Shown here piece by piece: positions 24,590 to 38,900 of a stretch of DNA of 64,000 nt (positions are counted from its first letter, which is position 1; each line of letters begins with the position of its first letter). Both the position numbers and the translations under genes were made by a program. Source of the stretch: Odontesthes bonariensis (taxonomy: Eukaryota; Chordata; Actinopteri; Atheriniformes; Atherinopsidae); NCBI RefSeq assembly GCF_027942865.1, contig NC_134510.1, forward strand, positions 24,545,209 to 24,609,208, given 5' to 3'. The notes under the pieces were generated by a model. It was not told the DNA's origin and did not search any database. It saw only the letters and a list, made by a program, of their open reading frames with translations.

Positions 24590-27500
24590 TGATCTATACA
24601 AACGTATTGTTTGTCATGTGAACATGGTGGTGTGTGTGTGTGTGTTTGGGGGTTTTCTTTCCCCCTCACTTGTTGAGAAAGTTGAACTTGACCTTTGAAG
24701 TAGGAGGATCTGCGCGTCTGTGTGGAGGTTTTGTTTTGGTTGCTGTAATGAGCTTGCATGCAGATGTGTGGAGATAAGTGCGTGTATGTGTGTAGCCGCG
24801 GCGCTTGAACAAGCGAGACAAAGGCCCGTTTGATGGTGCAGCAGCGCGAGCAGGCTTGTTTGTGCGAGTGTGTTGATACAGAGAGGGCAGCGGTGGGAAA
24901 GGCCACGCCAGAGGTTCTCATCCCTTGTGTGTGTGTGTGTGTGTTATGCTGGCTTCTCTTCCTGAGCTCAAAGAGCCTGCCCCTGACAGAGAGCACACAT
25001 TGATAACGCAGTGTTGTGCAAAAATGGAGTGTTTTGTAGAATCTGAGAAAAGAGTGGAGGTGGAGGAACATGAGCTGCAGGTGTAAGGCCAAAAGAAAAA
25101 GAAAACAAGATAAAAAGCTCGAAGGAAAGGATGTATGCGTGAAAAAAGTGGAAAAACCGGAAACTTTGGACGGTAATGAGAGCTCCAAGGTGAAATTTAG
25201 TTCTGGCTTGTTTTGTTTGTCTAGATTCGTGTACCATTTCTTTAAATGTTCCAATACTGATATTTATTTTATGCTGAGAAGGAAACCATGTTACCCATGT
25301 TTGATCTACAAATGTCAAACTAACTAACCTTTCTACCCCCTGAAGTTGAACATGTTTCTGTCTGTGTTGTGTACTGAGAGATATCGCTTGAGTGATATAC
25401 CAGTTATAGCAGCCCAGCCACAGAATAAAAACGCAGCATTTCAAGAAAAATAAAAACCCAAACAGTGTAAGGATGCGTATATGTATTCTGAAAGTTTCTC
25501 ACGCTGCTATTTTCAAGTTCTACATTTAGCGAAGAGTCGGGTGGTGGTGATGGAACAAGTCATTGGATGGACCCACATCCACGAAAACCTGTTTTGGCTC
25601 AGACCAAACCATGTGCACAACACTCCCAGCCTCTTTTTTTCCTTTCCGTTGACAGAGAGATAGAATTTACTCACCAACTCTACTTATTTGGGGTTAGAAA
25701 AAGAGCGTGGTCTTGCTTTAAATACAGCCTGTTAAAGCCTTGCACCTTCCCCACAAAAGACTCGTATAAAAGTTTAGAGTAAACACAAAGTGAACTTTGG
25801 AAACATTGTCAAAGGGAAGTCAGCTTCATTGAGGTGGACACACGGCTTTGCTTATTATAGTGTCTATTGTAGTGTTTGTATAGATTACTTCCCAAACTGC
25901 TTTTGTACAAAAATTCACCTTACAGTACAGGAAGGGATGGTGACGGAACAGTAAAAGTGTGAGATTCTTACCCACTGAGACGCTGGTTCAGGCCTTTTTA
26001 CATAAGTATAGTTGGTGTTTGGTCACTGAAAGCTGAATTAACAGGTTCACTCAGGTACATTTAACTCTCCCTTTTAGTCTGTGTTTCGTTAGGTGTTGTG
26101 AAATATATGGGTCGGGTAACCAGATTTAGATTCCTGCCCTCATCCTCCTTTGACTGAATTGGGCAATTTCCTACCAAAGTCTGACAGCAATTTCAGCCCT
26201 CAGTTTCACTCATAAAATGTATAATTTAGCATGACCTGTCGCACAAAAAAAAAACTACAGGATTTTTTTGTAACTTTTATGGCTATAACAAATCTGGCCC
26301 TCTTCAAAATAGTTCAGACACCAGTGGGATAGGTGACAGAGATTGTTTGGGATCTTTCACCCTTGTAATCAAGTTACTGGAGGAGAAGCTTGTTGCTCCT
26401 TGGTACAGACGTATAATTTTCATCCATTACAGTATCTCTGCTGTGTAATGCTGTATATAGTCATGTTCTTTCATGTTTTCCGTGAGACAAGCCTGATCGC
26501 AAACTGGAGAAGCCCTTACGTAACCAGAAGGGAAATCACTCATGTTAAGTCTAAACTTTACTTGGACATAACCAGAGATGAAATTGGGCTCTCTAGGGTC
26601 CAGCCCCTTTCCATATGCTCTATGAACATGGGTTGCCCAACAATCCATTTCTATCAGTGTTTTGCTACACATGGGATGCCTAACTTTGCGTAACTTTAAT
26701 GACATTCAGTATAAACTTTCAAAACCTTTCTCAAAAGCATGTAAAGCCGGAATTTTGCATGACTGCTTACCATCCTTATCGAACTCGGGCCCTCTATCCT
26801 GACTCTGCCAGTTTAAGGGCTTCACAGGACTCCCGGTGAGAGTCGCAGAACAAAACCAAACCTCAGAAAAAATAAAGAGGACCTAATTTCGCGACTGACT
26901 AACAGTGGTTACGCTCTAAAGTGCGTGAGAATACATCCTGTCCTCTGCACACGTGCTTAACAAACCCTTTTCTCTCTTAACAGTTTTATCAAGCGCATCA
27001 GCGACCTCGGTCACTTCTCATTCAGTCACACATGACAGACAGACCGATAGCTGAATGACAGTTGGGTGGAAAGTCAAAAGAAACATTTTGTTCATGAAAT
27101 AATGTTTAGACGTCATGAAATCATTAATTTGTTTATTTATTTTTCATATCTGCTTTATTCAATTCAGTGTCATGGGGGGAACCGGAGCTGATGTCAGCTG
27201 CCATCAGGCGAGAGCTTTACAAAATCATATTGTGTTTAAATGCAAGATTTGAGGCTCGTTTCCTCTTAGTGAACCCTTATTTGAAATAAAGTGTAAAGAA
27301 AGCTAGCTGAAAATCTCCCAACATCTATAAGATCTTTGGTGGTCTGAGTAAATTACACCATGGTGATGTGATGGTGCCAATTGAACCAGTTTCATTAAAT
27401 GAGACTGTCCTTTAATTAGCCTACAGTATTAGACTTTTTTCTTTTCTTTTCTTTTCCTTTCCTTTCTTTTTTTTTGCTTTGTTTTGTCCTAAGAAGGCTT

Positions 27501-30500
27501 GTTTCAATATTCTTTATTGTGAATTTTATACCCTCATTTCTACACATATCATGTATGTTTCAGAAATGTGTTTCCCTTCAATGTTTTAGGTCCAGAGCTA
27601 CATGTAGAACATTTATCTTAGCATGTTCTTAGCATCTTTTTTGTCTTTTGTAATATGTTCATTTATCCACAGAGTTTTCAACATTGGGAAAGAGTGGTGA
27701 TTTTATTCTGACTCTGACAAGTCATGGAAAACTCTGGAAATTTTAAAGGCGTATGTAGCCCGTATGTTTTTGCAATATTGTGTGGTATAATCCATTTTGG
27801 GGCTTCACAGTGATGTGGTCTAAGGCTAAGTTTGAGCGCCGTGTTTGAAAACGTGCAAAATTGCGGGTTTTTATGCCTTTAAGCCTGAAAAAGTTGTTGG
27901 AAGATGCACTTTGTTAAAGTTATGCAAAGTTAAGCACCGCTTGATAAGAAACTATGTGTATAAACCCAGTTTAACCCCTGGTTGCAGCTCAGCTAAAGCC
28001 CTTTTCACAGTCCGTTGAAGGAGAGACTCGTGCCCCTTGATGTTCTGTTTCTAAGGTACATGGGTTGGTAGTGGGGTCAACTATGATGGCTCCCTTGAGC
28101 CAACAGTAGAAGTTGTCACAGAGTCAGATCTGGGTTGAAACAGCAGAACACAGTGCTTTGGACACCAAGGCTGTTTTCACTCCTCTGCTTCCACAATGCT
28201 GGCGTGATATTTGAAATCACATACCGAGGCAGCAGCTTACCACCTTTGTTTAGGCAGTATAAACAAGCAAAGGCGAACAAAACCGTCTGGGGCGTCTTCT
28301 TTGCTGCATTACAACCTGATCTCTGCGTGACATGGGCCTACTGTAAGTCTTTCACTCTTATTTTCAACAACTCATTTGGCTTTATTGCGTTTTAATCCCT
28401 TGTCCCACTTTCATACCATATGCTCTTGTTCGTGAGCTCATGAGTGCATATGTTCAGTCCCAGTTTGTTTTCCAGCTACACACAGTTACAGCACGCCTTT
28501 ATATGCCTCACTACTCTCACTGACCATAATTGATGAGGAGAGCGGCTTCCAAGTCATATGTGTGACAAGACGAGTAGAAGAGTGAGACGAAACTGTCCTG
28601 TGGAGTGAAGATGAATGGGAGTGTATAGGTCTGAATGGCGCAGTCCCGTTGGATAAAGAATTCAGTGGGTTTTAAATGTCACACCAATGAAGTCATCTAA
28701 GTAGAAAAGAAAAGGATTTTTTTTAAAGGAACAAATTGATATCTTTACTATTTTCGAATTTTCCTACATGCTATCAAATGGTACCAAACACAAGTGGAGG
28801 TTAATAGGAATTTGATTTGTTAAATGGTAAGTAATTAGTCATCAAAACTCCAAAAATATAGTGGTTCACTTGTTAAGTTTGAGGTTTTTGCTTCTATAAG
28901 ATACCTTTTATCAGAGTAGTAGAAACAGTGTCAGAAATGCTGATCTCCCTTGTTGTTTTACTTCACTTTGTCACTTAATTCAAATCAGCATTGGTCTTAT
29001 TAGACAGCGTTTCATCTGCATATTTAAACGTAACATTTCTAGAGAACTTGAAATGCAAAAAGAAAAAAAACAAAAACAAAGACGCCAATTCTAATTTAGT
29101 AATGAACTCTATAAATTAGAAATGCAACTTGCTGTTCCTTAAATGTTTCATGACAAATCCTTTGTGCACTTTATTGCATTGACCTGTCCCGCATGGAAGT
29201 TTTTCCTTTTTTATAATCTTGGCTTAGTTATACAGAAACACTTTGTGTATGATTCTTAATCTTTTTTTATATATTTTTTATATACTTTCACTCTGGGAAC
29301 ATTTTTACAGAGCGGTTTCTGGCAGATTAAACCTCTTAAGTCTTTTGATCTCAAAAACAACTTAAGAGAACAAAAATGAGCAAGAAAACTTGAATAATTT
29401 GATTAATAAATTGATACAGTATAATTCAAAAAGAATGTGAGGACTCTACTCATCTTTAAAGACTCATTAGTTTATGACAATATGGACCTATTGTAAATAT
29501 TAAATCATTTTCAGAGAGAACGGCTTAATCCTCTGGGTACCAAGAAGATATTCAACTCCAACTTTATACAACTTTATTTATACAGCACCTTTCCCGTTGA
29601 ACAATCAAATATTCATCCATAAATAAAAATTAGAATCGGTCCGAAATCAGTGGCAATTCATGAACATGTACACTCCGTCTAACAGAACAACAAACTGGGA
29701 CAGGATAGTGCAGGCGGGATGAGTCAGAGTTGAGCGATAAGTATGAGCCTTGTGTCTGGTAAGTAGTCATTTATAAGGAAAAGCAGGGGGGTGTAGCTGT
29801 AAAAAAAGAAGAAGAAAAAAAGTAGTAAATGATGAGTTCTGGAGAGGATAAGGGAGTGTTTACTGCTGTTCGTTTCTCTATTGAAAGGAGACAGACAACA
29901 CAATGCAGGGAGTCAGATAGACTGCTCAGACACACCCTTCATTAGAAGCTGTGGCTTTTACTGTGAAGAGACAACGGGCTAAGTGTTGCTCAGGAAATCA
30001 AAGCACAGTACTAATGCTTATCAGTGCACGTCTTTGGTCGAAAGCCAAATGGTAAATGGTAAAATGAGTGTGTATGTTGCACTGATGAGGGGTGGGTGAG
30101 CAGCTGAACAATGAGTGCAACTCACAAACAGGATCCCTCTGTTTCCTGAAGTTGAGACTGTCTCCCTAAACAACACAAGCTGACTCTTGTACTTTTGCAC
30201 ACATCCTCTTAAACACAGGCGCACACATGTTATATGTACAGCATGTTGTGTCTCAGACACTCCCAAAGGCTCCCCCCCAACAAACACCATGTGCATATTC
30301 AGATGTCTATTTCTGTCCTTATGGGCAAAGTTTGATCTATGGATTTTGTTTCCCCCATAATTATACACAACAAAGCCTCATCTAACATGAAGTCTGCATC
30401 CAGGCACTGTGCAAACTCAGCATATAAACACACACAGCACACTGGGAGGCAGTGAGCAGCTTGTGGACATTCTGCCATCAGTAAAAGCACACCTGTCCCA

Positions 30501-33500
30501 GCTGCTGTTTTGAAGAGAATAAGGGACAAAAAGGAATGTGTTTCCCCCAGTTTTCCTGTCAGCCCCTCACCCTCCCCGGCATCCTCTGTCATCCTCGACG
30601 TGTTTTTGTCTTATTGTTCCTATGGTCAGATATGTTTCCTTCTCTTCCTCCAGCGTATTTCTTCCGCTCTCTTTTCCTAAGTCATGTTATCTTGGTACTA
30701 TGGTGCAAACACGGCAACCAAAAAACACCACCACAAAATAAAAATAAAAGGTTTTGTGTTTCATCTAATGCTGTGTTTTGCGCTCTGTGGCCATCTCTAA
30801 TATCCATTTGATAGTATAATTACTCCTTCTCAGTTTCCTCAGACTTACTCTCACGTTCACTAACTGCTGTCATAGCTAACCACTGTGTCTTGTAAAATCA
30901 GGTCATCTGCAGTTAAAATTGAGTCTTCCTTCTAAAATTGTTGACCACTGAAATCTTTATATCCATTTTATAAGCAGAGGAGGGTGAGTTTTACATTTTA
31001 AATCAGGAACAAAAAAGACTTCATGCTTTTTTAAGATGCATCAGATTTTACAGATAAAAGTCACCTATAACATTCATGCCAAGGGTTTCAAGTCATAGTT
31101 TTTTACTGACGTACGCGTGCATGCAAGCATTCCTTGTTTGTAAATGCAGTTGGTGATAGGTATTTATGGTGAAGGCTTTTAACAAGGAGCAAGTGTCTTT
31201 CTGTCCCCAGTTCAACCAGCTTCTACTCTTGTTTTGATTCTATAATCAGCATTTCTCCCAGAGCGCGCAGGTTGCTCTGCCGAGGGGCTCACACAAGAAC
31301 TTAATGCATGCATCATAGGCTGCGCACAAAGCCCCCTTCTTTTTTCTTACCCACACGCACAATCAGTTACAAAAATGTGACTCCTCAGCTCTTTCACTTT
31401 TAGCAGCTGCTGCTGGAAGACCTTTGCTCTGCAGCCCTCTGTTGCCAAGGAAAAAAGATTAACAGGCAGAACCTCCAGTGTGTCTTAAGGGATGACTGTG
31501 GTTCGGTATGTCCTGTCAGTCTTCCAGAATGTTTTGCTTCCTCCTTCCTCCAATTCTTGCCTCTGCCTCCCTTCACTACTGAGCAGTGAGTGGAGTGATA
31601 TTGTGGACAGCTAGTCATTAAGCTGTCAGTGGAGAGCCTTAGGACCAAAACTCTGTCAGCAGGGATGAATATACACATTTCACTTTTGATACAAATCAAC
31701 TGTCAGCTATACCTCTGTTTAACCAGCAGTACACATCTCAGATTCACAGACTGTGTGTGCGATACCAGTTCATCGAACAACTGCTGCATTACAAGAGTCC
31801 AACACATTATTTATATTACTTGTTTGTTTTTTAAACAACAAAATGGTAAAACTGTGTAGAGAATAGAGCCACACAGCAGTTTGAACGCTGTGAAGAACAC
31901 AGTAAAGTTAATGACTTTGACGAACAAATGTTTTTCCAGTCTAAAAATGACACACGCTGAGACATAAATACCCATATAACCTAAGGAGCATTGGTCCTGT
32001 CTGAGCACGTCTTCTCGCTGTTGGCATCCATCCAGAACACACGCGTGTTATAGATATGTGTGCATGTGTGTGTGTGTGCGTGTCACAGCGGTTTTAGACA
32101 TGTTTTTGAATGGAAACCCAGACAGACAGAACTGCAGTGCATGTGGGATCCAGTGCAGCGAGAATCAAAAATGGCTTTGAGACCAGTGACAGAAATCCAT
32201 TTGGTTCAAGAGTTTTACAAACTTTCCCTCACTGGAAAATGGGCACTCCAGTTGGAACTTGTGAAGTTGTTAAGGAGCTGTTAGTAGAATGTCTGTGTTT
32301 GAAGGACTTCCACACACATCCAGGGCTGAACACAGGTGCTGAGGACAGACAGAAGACACAGCTGTTTTGGGGGACTTGGAGTCTGCTTGCATTAGCAATC
32401 ACTCCTGTGGATTCTTGCATTGTATCCACATCTTGTTATGAATGGAACCTATTCTGTATGGCACTCAGCATTTTAATCTTTCTTTTTAGTAAACTCTAAA
32501 CATGAAACAGCTTTAATGGCTTTTCTAATACACTTGTTTTATTTAGTTCTGATTTGTAATAATTTATAAATTACAACTTAATGTGTTTTGAGATACAAAA
32601 CAGTCTTCCTTTTAGTTCCAGTTTCATATTCGTCAGAAATTCAATGATGTACTTATATTTCATGTTATTGCTTTTTCCAAACTGGCTTGTCTACTGATTC
32701 TTATCGTCATCAGCATGGATCACATGTGACTAAATTTAATCAGAATCTCACGCAGTAAACTGTAAAACAGAATTGTTTGGGGAATTCCAGTTACTCAATA
32801 CATGCCTGCACGTAAACAACACAAACAAATACTGCCTTAACTTTTGAAGGACAAGTGTCATCTGACAAAGGCGTGTAAAAGCTGAGCTGTATCTAAGAAA
32901 TCATGCACTGGAGGCAAGCAGTGATGGAGTTTAAAGCAGAGATATAAAACATTTCAGTTTAATGCTTTAGGGGAGACAACTGTGGTTTTTGATTTTCTAC
33001 TCTGCTGTTTGTTTTATCTGTTACAATATACAGCCTTCAGTTATGTATGAGTATACATGTGAAAAGAAAGCAGATGACATCAAAGTTTTGGCAAATGATA
33101 GTACATGTTCATTTGATTGATATCAATTCATGTGGATTGCCGCTAACAAATAAGTGTTAAAAGATCAAAAAGAAGTGGGGTATTCTTTAAGGTCAAACAA
33201 ATTACTAAAGGCACAGATTTTGTCTCTGATAAATAAAAATAAAAACACTTAAAAGCCCCTCTTGTCTTGCAGTGTCTGACGTGTCACAGATTTGTGACCA
33301 GACCAGTTGACACTGGGTGCACCTGTCGCTTTATTCCCTTTTCAAAAGGCAGAAAAAGCATAAAACCACAGAGCATAAACAATGTTGCCTCCTAGTGGTA
33401 GTTTTTTGTTTTTCAACTTTGCAAACCTAAGCTCCAGAAGAGCTGCAAGTCTGGTATTAATGCACCGTCTCCCTTCGTGACTATAAACCATTCTGCTGTT

Positions 33501-34370
33501 ATGTAATATCCATTTGTTTTTTTTAACTGTTGTAAAACATACCTTCATGTCACTTTGTCTGGCTAATAACAGCCTGTTAGAACAGTTGTCCTAACCACAA
33601 GTTTAACGTGCTCACGTCATCTTGTCTGGTGCTCACACACTATGAAATACAGCTGTTGACCTCTCTGTTGACCTCTGTCCTCTGTCGAAGGTGTCAGGTG
33701 TCCTAACGTGAGTCTTGCAAAATAGGCGGATTATATTTGATCCCTGTAGCAATTTATCTGTTCAAGCAGCTCTGGCACACTTGCCCTTACACGCAAACTG
33801 GCACCATACTCCGTCAGAGACATCAGCTTTTTTCCATGTTATCCAAACAAAGAGGGTTTGTTTTTATAATCCCTGTAAGAGCACTGTTCTGCTGTTTACT
33901 GTCAACCTTCATGTGACAGTTTTATATAGCAGGCAACAATCTAGCTAGCAAGTGCATCGACCAAAACATGTTTTTAATTCTTGTTTTATGGCAGGGGCAC
34001 GACAGTTAGTGATGACAACAAAACAGGTTTACAACTGAGAGACTTACCTGAGATACAAGTAAGTTTACACCTCGTGAAGAACCAAAGAGTACATACAAAT
34101 GTTACAGTACATTCAATGTTCGACACAACGTGACCCCATGTCGCAGTTGTCAGTATTTTATTGTTTGTTTTTTTCTCATGACATGATGGAAACATTCTGC
34201 CAGCAAGACAATTTCAAAATTTAGATTCTGAAATGCTACAATTTAAAGTCATTCAAGTGCTTTGCTGGCACACAAGTAGAGGGAAGCCATTCAGGACAGA
34301 CACACATGGACAGATCATTGAACAGGCTCAGGGACCAAATGTCTTATCCCAGACATGCAGACACGTGTCC
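24590..34370. other. gene-poor interval between slc50a1 and trim46
   Basis: Nearly 10 kb with no coding region I can support. All open frames are short, lack family motifs, and several come from GT/CA runs (24620-24650, 24920-24945). Present are a pyrimidine-rich CTTTT tract at about 27430-27476 and an L2-type tail near 29564-29602. In mammals DPM3 lies between SLC50A1 and KRTCAP2; no DPM3-like frame is visible here. Confidence 0.6.
29564..29602 (-). repeat. L2-type LINE 3' tail fragment
   Basis: CAACTTTATTTATACAGCAC followed by CTTTCCCG is the reverse complement of the common teleost retroposon tail (GGTGCTGTATAAATAAAGTTG type). The rest of the element is not recognisable. Confidence 0.5.
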
Positions 34371-34371
34371 A

Positions 34372-34718
34372 AAAATGAGACCCTAAACAACCAAAATGAG
34401 AAAGAGATGCAAATTAATCATATGTAAAATGATCACAAAGACATATTCAAAGAACAAAACGACACCAAAGCAACCATTAAGCATACCTAAAGCAATATAG
34501 CATGACTACAGTGATGAAAAATGACTTAAATGGGAGACATAATTATCACAGTGATGCAAATAAATCCCCCACAATGACTTCAGAGAGATAGAATGGCAAC
34601 AAATACACACACAATGATAAAAATGTGACATAAAAATCTAGAAAAATGTGTGCTAATGACGCATAAAACGTTCACCAAATGATGCAAACTTACCACAAAG
34701 AGACAAACTAAATGTTCG
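34372..34718. repeat. decayed minisatellite of A/C-rich units
   Basis: A series of degenerate units of roughly 15-20 bp built on patterns such as AAAATGACCACAAAGAGAC (examples: AAAATGATCACAAAGACA near 34425, ACCACAAAGAGACAAAC near 34691). Units vary heavily, so this is an old tandem array. It lies just beyond the predicted 3' end of trim46. Confidence 0.6.
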
Positions 34719-34720
34719 TC

Positions 34721-35978
34721 TTTATTGAGAGTTACAATAATCAAAATGGCAACTGTGAAAAATAATATCTAATAATAATAATAATCTCTAATATGCACAT
34801 GATACATACTCTATCTGCATGGTGGTTGTGGTTGTTTTTCTTTCATTGTGGGTGCCTTTGTCCTCGGTGGGATGATTGGGGGATAATTTGATACATCTAA
34901 GCCAAGAGGCCTGTTTTTTCATGATCTGTCCATGGAGACACGTATACATACCACAGAAAACCATATCACTCATGAAAATATGGCCTAACCATATAATCTC
35001 TGAAATAATATATCACCAGGCTCTTACATTCCCCAAACATGAAATTAAATAACTTTAGTAAACAAATAGTTAAAACAGTTATCCTTCAGTTAATTGCCAC
35101 AAAGATATGGGAAAAAATTTCGTAAACCAAAGTTTAGGAAACAGCTTCAGCTGTTCACTCCTTATTAATACGTTTACTTAAACCAATCGTCAATCCACTC
35201 CAACACCACAATTCCAAAAATCGGACAATCAACATTTGTATCAAAATATTTAACACTGAAATGTATTCAAATGCTTATAAGTCAGCAAATATAAAGAGAG
35301 CATCATTCATTCAGAATGTTTTCACACCGACTTGGGTTGTAATCTGAAAACACAAAGGCAACCTTTTGAAAACACAGACCCTAAAAAGAGAAAAAAAACC
35401 AATGGGCTGTTCAGATTGTTGTTACATGTGACTTGGACTGATGCAGCAGCAAAAATACTGAAATTTCTCTATTTCTGGGTTATATTCACACCAACACGTC
35501 CTTGAGCTACATAAAAAAATGAAGATAGAAAATTAGACATACAGTATATCTGAGGTGTTTTATCTGCATATATGTAAATCATGAATCCTTGTTACACTCA
35601 CATGCAACTTTTATTGTCCTGTCATTCTGGGACAAAAGAGGAGAACATCTTAACCTGCTATGAAGGGGATTTACTTGCCCCGTCAACAGAATTCTGCATA
35701 GTCTAAAATCACTTCAGCCATAGTGTCCGCAGGAGCATTGAAAGTTTGAGGAAGTTAAATAATTTAAAGTTTTCAGGCAAAGTGCAAATACAGAAGAACG
35801 TGAGATATTTGTAGTCAGCTCTCAAAAATCCCACTGAAAGAAAAACTATCACCATATTTTAACAGCGACTGTTCAGTCCAATGTTTGGTGAGATCAAATA
35901 AACAATCAATCCCCCTTTAACTTTACACGTGGAAAAAAAAAAACCTTGATCTCTGAATGAACTGTGTCCATAAGCAGT
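34721..35978 (-). other. probable trim46 3' untranslated region
   Basis: On the minus strand, 1.25 kb follow the trim46 stop codon before an AATAAA signal (TTTATT on the plus strand at 34721-34726). The stretch is AT-rich with no coding frame. The 3' end is an inference from that signal. Confidence 0.4.
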
Positions 35979-38900
35979 TTATTTACCCCGCATTGTTGCT
36001 CGTGTTTGGATGGTTACCCTCCGCGGTGGCGTCTCCTCGATGCTCCGATTGGCCACAAGGTCTTGTAGCTGTAGCGCTCCACCGCCAATGAAACAAAACG
36101 CGGGACACACCGGAGCGGAGCAATCCACATGTCCCTCCCACAGAATACGCAAGGAGTGGGCATCGTAGAAGGTGACACGTCCTCTGTCACAGTCCAGACA
36201 CACTCCCAGTCGGGGCGGGAGAGGAGCAGTGTGAGGCATGTTACCGTGGCCGCTGCTGTGGGAGTGCAGTCCTCCCTGGCTCTGGCTGTCACCATGGCTC
36301 TTAGTGTGACCGTGGCCTTGAGGGAGCAGGATCTTGCCCATGCCCACGGTGAGGAAGCAGAGGGGAGGGGAGTCCTGGCCATCCTCTGCCTCACTGTCAT
36401 GTCCACTGTCTGGGTCACAGCTAGGAGGGGGCAGAGGGGAAGGATAACATTAGTATGAACTGGACAAGAATGAATAAAAGAGATAAAATCAACCTGTTTT
36501 CAAAGAACAGGATTAAATACAATATGATCTGAAGAGGTGAAACACACGTTTAATGGTGGCCTTCTACCTCACAATATGAGTTTCCTTTCATTTCAGTGTT
36601 CTAGCAACTCACAATTTTAGTTATTGACAGTCTGCACACCACTATCAACTAGTCCTCCCATTTATAACTTAAAGGGTGGAGGGATGCAGTGCCTTATCAT
36701 CACAATGCTTTAATACAGTCTCACAAACTGCTGCACCGAGAGCATGGAAAGTATTTCTCCAGTTTGTCCAGCTTCTCATCACTGGCTCCCTGTGAAATCC
36801 AGAACTCCAGATATTAAAGTCTTTTCCTCTCATGTAGGGCCCTTAATGTCCAAACTCCATTGCATCTTTAAGATTTCATTGTACCACGTTGTCCCTCAAA
36901 ATGACTTCACTCTCACAGTGAAGGCTTACTACTGGAGTTTCCAAAAGTAATATGGAAGTAGATCCTCAGCTACCTCGCTCCTGTAGAACCAGATTTGGTT
37001 TGGGAGGAAACCTTCTCTATTTCTAAGACTAAGGTGAAAACTTTCCTTTTTGATAAAGCTTATAGTTAGGGCTGGCTCAGGTAACCCTGAACCATCCATA
37101 GTTAGACTGCTATACAAGGTCCAGATTGCTGAGCGACTTCCCATGATGCACTGCGCACCTTTTCTACTCCAATCTTTATTACTTTGGATTTCATTAATGG
37201 TGTCGTACTCCTCCCCGAACCTTTCAGCAGGTATCTCTGGCTCCAGGACTTCATTTCTCTGATTCACCGCTACTGTGCCGACCCACCTGCCCACCCACTG
37301 TTTGCCTCAACCACTTTCTTGCTGTCTCCTCATCCAAACTGGATGAAGCAGACAGCCACCCTCCCCTTCTTATTGTTAAAATGAGCAGTTTTTTTTTGTT
37401 TGTTTGTTTTTTAATCTGCAAAAGTGCATCCTCAAAGTCAATTGCTGGGCCTGTGTCTATGCAAAGTGCCTGAAGATGACTTTTTGTTTTAAGTTGGCAC
37501 GAAATAAATAAAGCAGAGTTAAATTCTGCTCTGTTCCTCATAGCAGGCAATAATAAATCAAAGCATGATGATATGCTTCCCCCTAGAGGCCAAGAATATT
37601 TTAAAAATCCCTCTGCAGGGTTACGAGAACAGTTGAGTCAAACTATGGGGCAACACTGGAGACGCTGTGAGAATATATTCAAAGCATTCTGCTGCTTCTA
37701 ACTGTCTCTGTGGGACATCTTTGTACATGTAAGTGTAACTGAATTCCCTCCACAGATATGGAAGTTTTTCTGTGTCATCAGAGTTTGAATACGAATTTCT
37801 AATATTGAATTTTTACAGCATCAAAATCAGACTTTGAATTTGAAAAACCAACAGTGTAAAAAAAATCAATTTCTAAAAACAAAAATCAGTGTAAAAAAAT
37901 TCAACATCTAAAAAATTAAATGGAGTTGAAATATTTGAAGTTGAATTTTTTTACACTGAATTTTTTTTTAGATGTTGATTTTTTTTTTTACACTGTTGGT
38001 TTTTCAAATTCAAAGTCTTATTTTGATGCTGTAAAAATTCAATATTAGAAATTCGTATTCAAACTCTGATGGCACAGAAAAACTTCCATACACAGACGTT
38101 TTCTTTAAGTTACTCGAATGGCGGTTTTGTCAGATGATGCTGGGTTTAAGAAATGAGGATATTACTGGAGCCTGGAAGTGGTCTGGAAATGGTTTAAGCG
38201 ACCACAAGTTGACACAAACTGATTTTTTAAGTCACGATTTCTAACACCGTCTGACAAAGGAAACGGAAAAACACGGGAATGAGAGCAGCTTTACTGGGAA
38301 TTGGTTGTATTGATATACAATTCAACTTTTTTTTTTCACAAAAAAATGCCAAAAGATGGAACTTTGGGATATTTTAGGAGTGCCTTGTTCCAATCGAGTC
38401 TAGTTGGGTTATGCATGCAGAATGATTTGAATCCTCACCCACATAATCTCGGAGAGTTTGAGAGACTCAATTTTAAAAGCTTCGTGTCGGACTAACAAGT
38501 TTAGAAAAGTTTCAAAAGACCCATTTTGATCAGACTTAACACAATAACAACTTTTTTCTAGAGTCATGTAAACATACTTAACATATTTAACGAATGCCTG
38601 TTTTGTCGCGGTTTTTATGACAACAAATGCCCCTACATGAGATCCACCAATCAATGACAGATGTTCATCTAAAGTGCAATTTTGCCGTGGTGTATTGTAT
38701 ATGTACACAGAGCATTTTGAAACAGACTTGTTTTTAAAGTTCAGTTATTCAAAAGACAATTATTTTATTTTTGAGATTTAGTTACCGAGGGCTTGCCATG
38801 TCCTGAGGGATATGGAACCACTCTTGTAGTTTAGCTTCCTGCCCAACTCCCACCTGCAAATGAGACGAACAAAAAGACGAATACAGGCAAAACCAGAAAG

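Noticed and set aside
24586-25254. 222-codon minus-strand open frame
   Set aside because: Its composition follows CA/GT runs (Thr-His repeats) and there is no domain or conserved motif.
26343-26705. Overlapping open frames on both strands (116 and 92 codons)
   Set aside because: No motif, no splice sites with a partner, and the two strands shadow each other.
36129-36458. Plus-strand open frame opposite the last trim46 exon
   Set aside because: It is the antisense shadow of the SPRY-coding exon.
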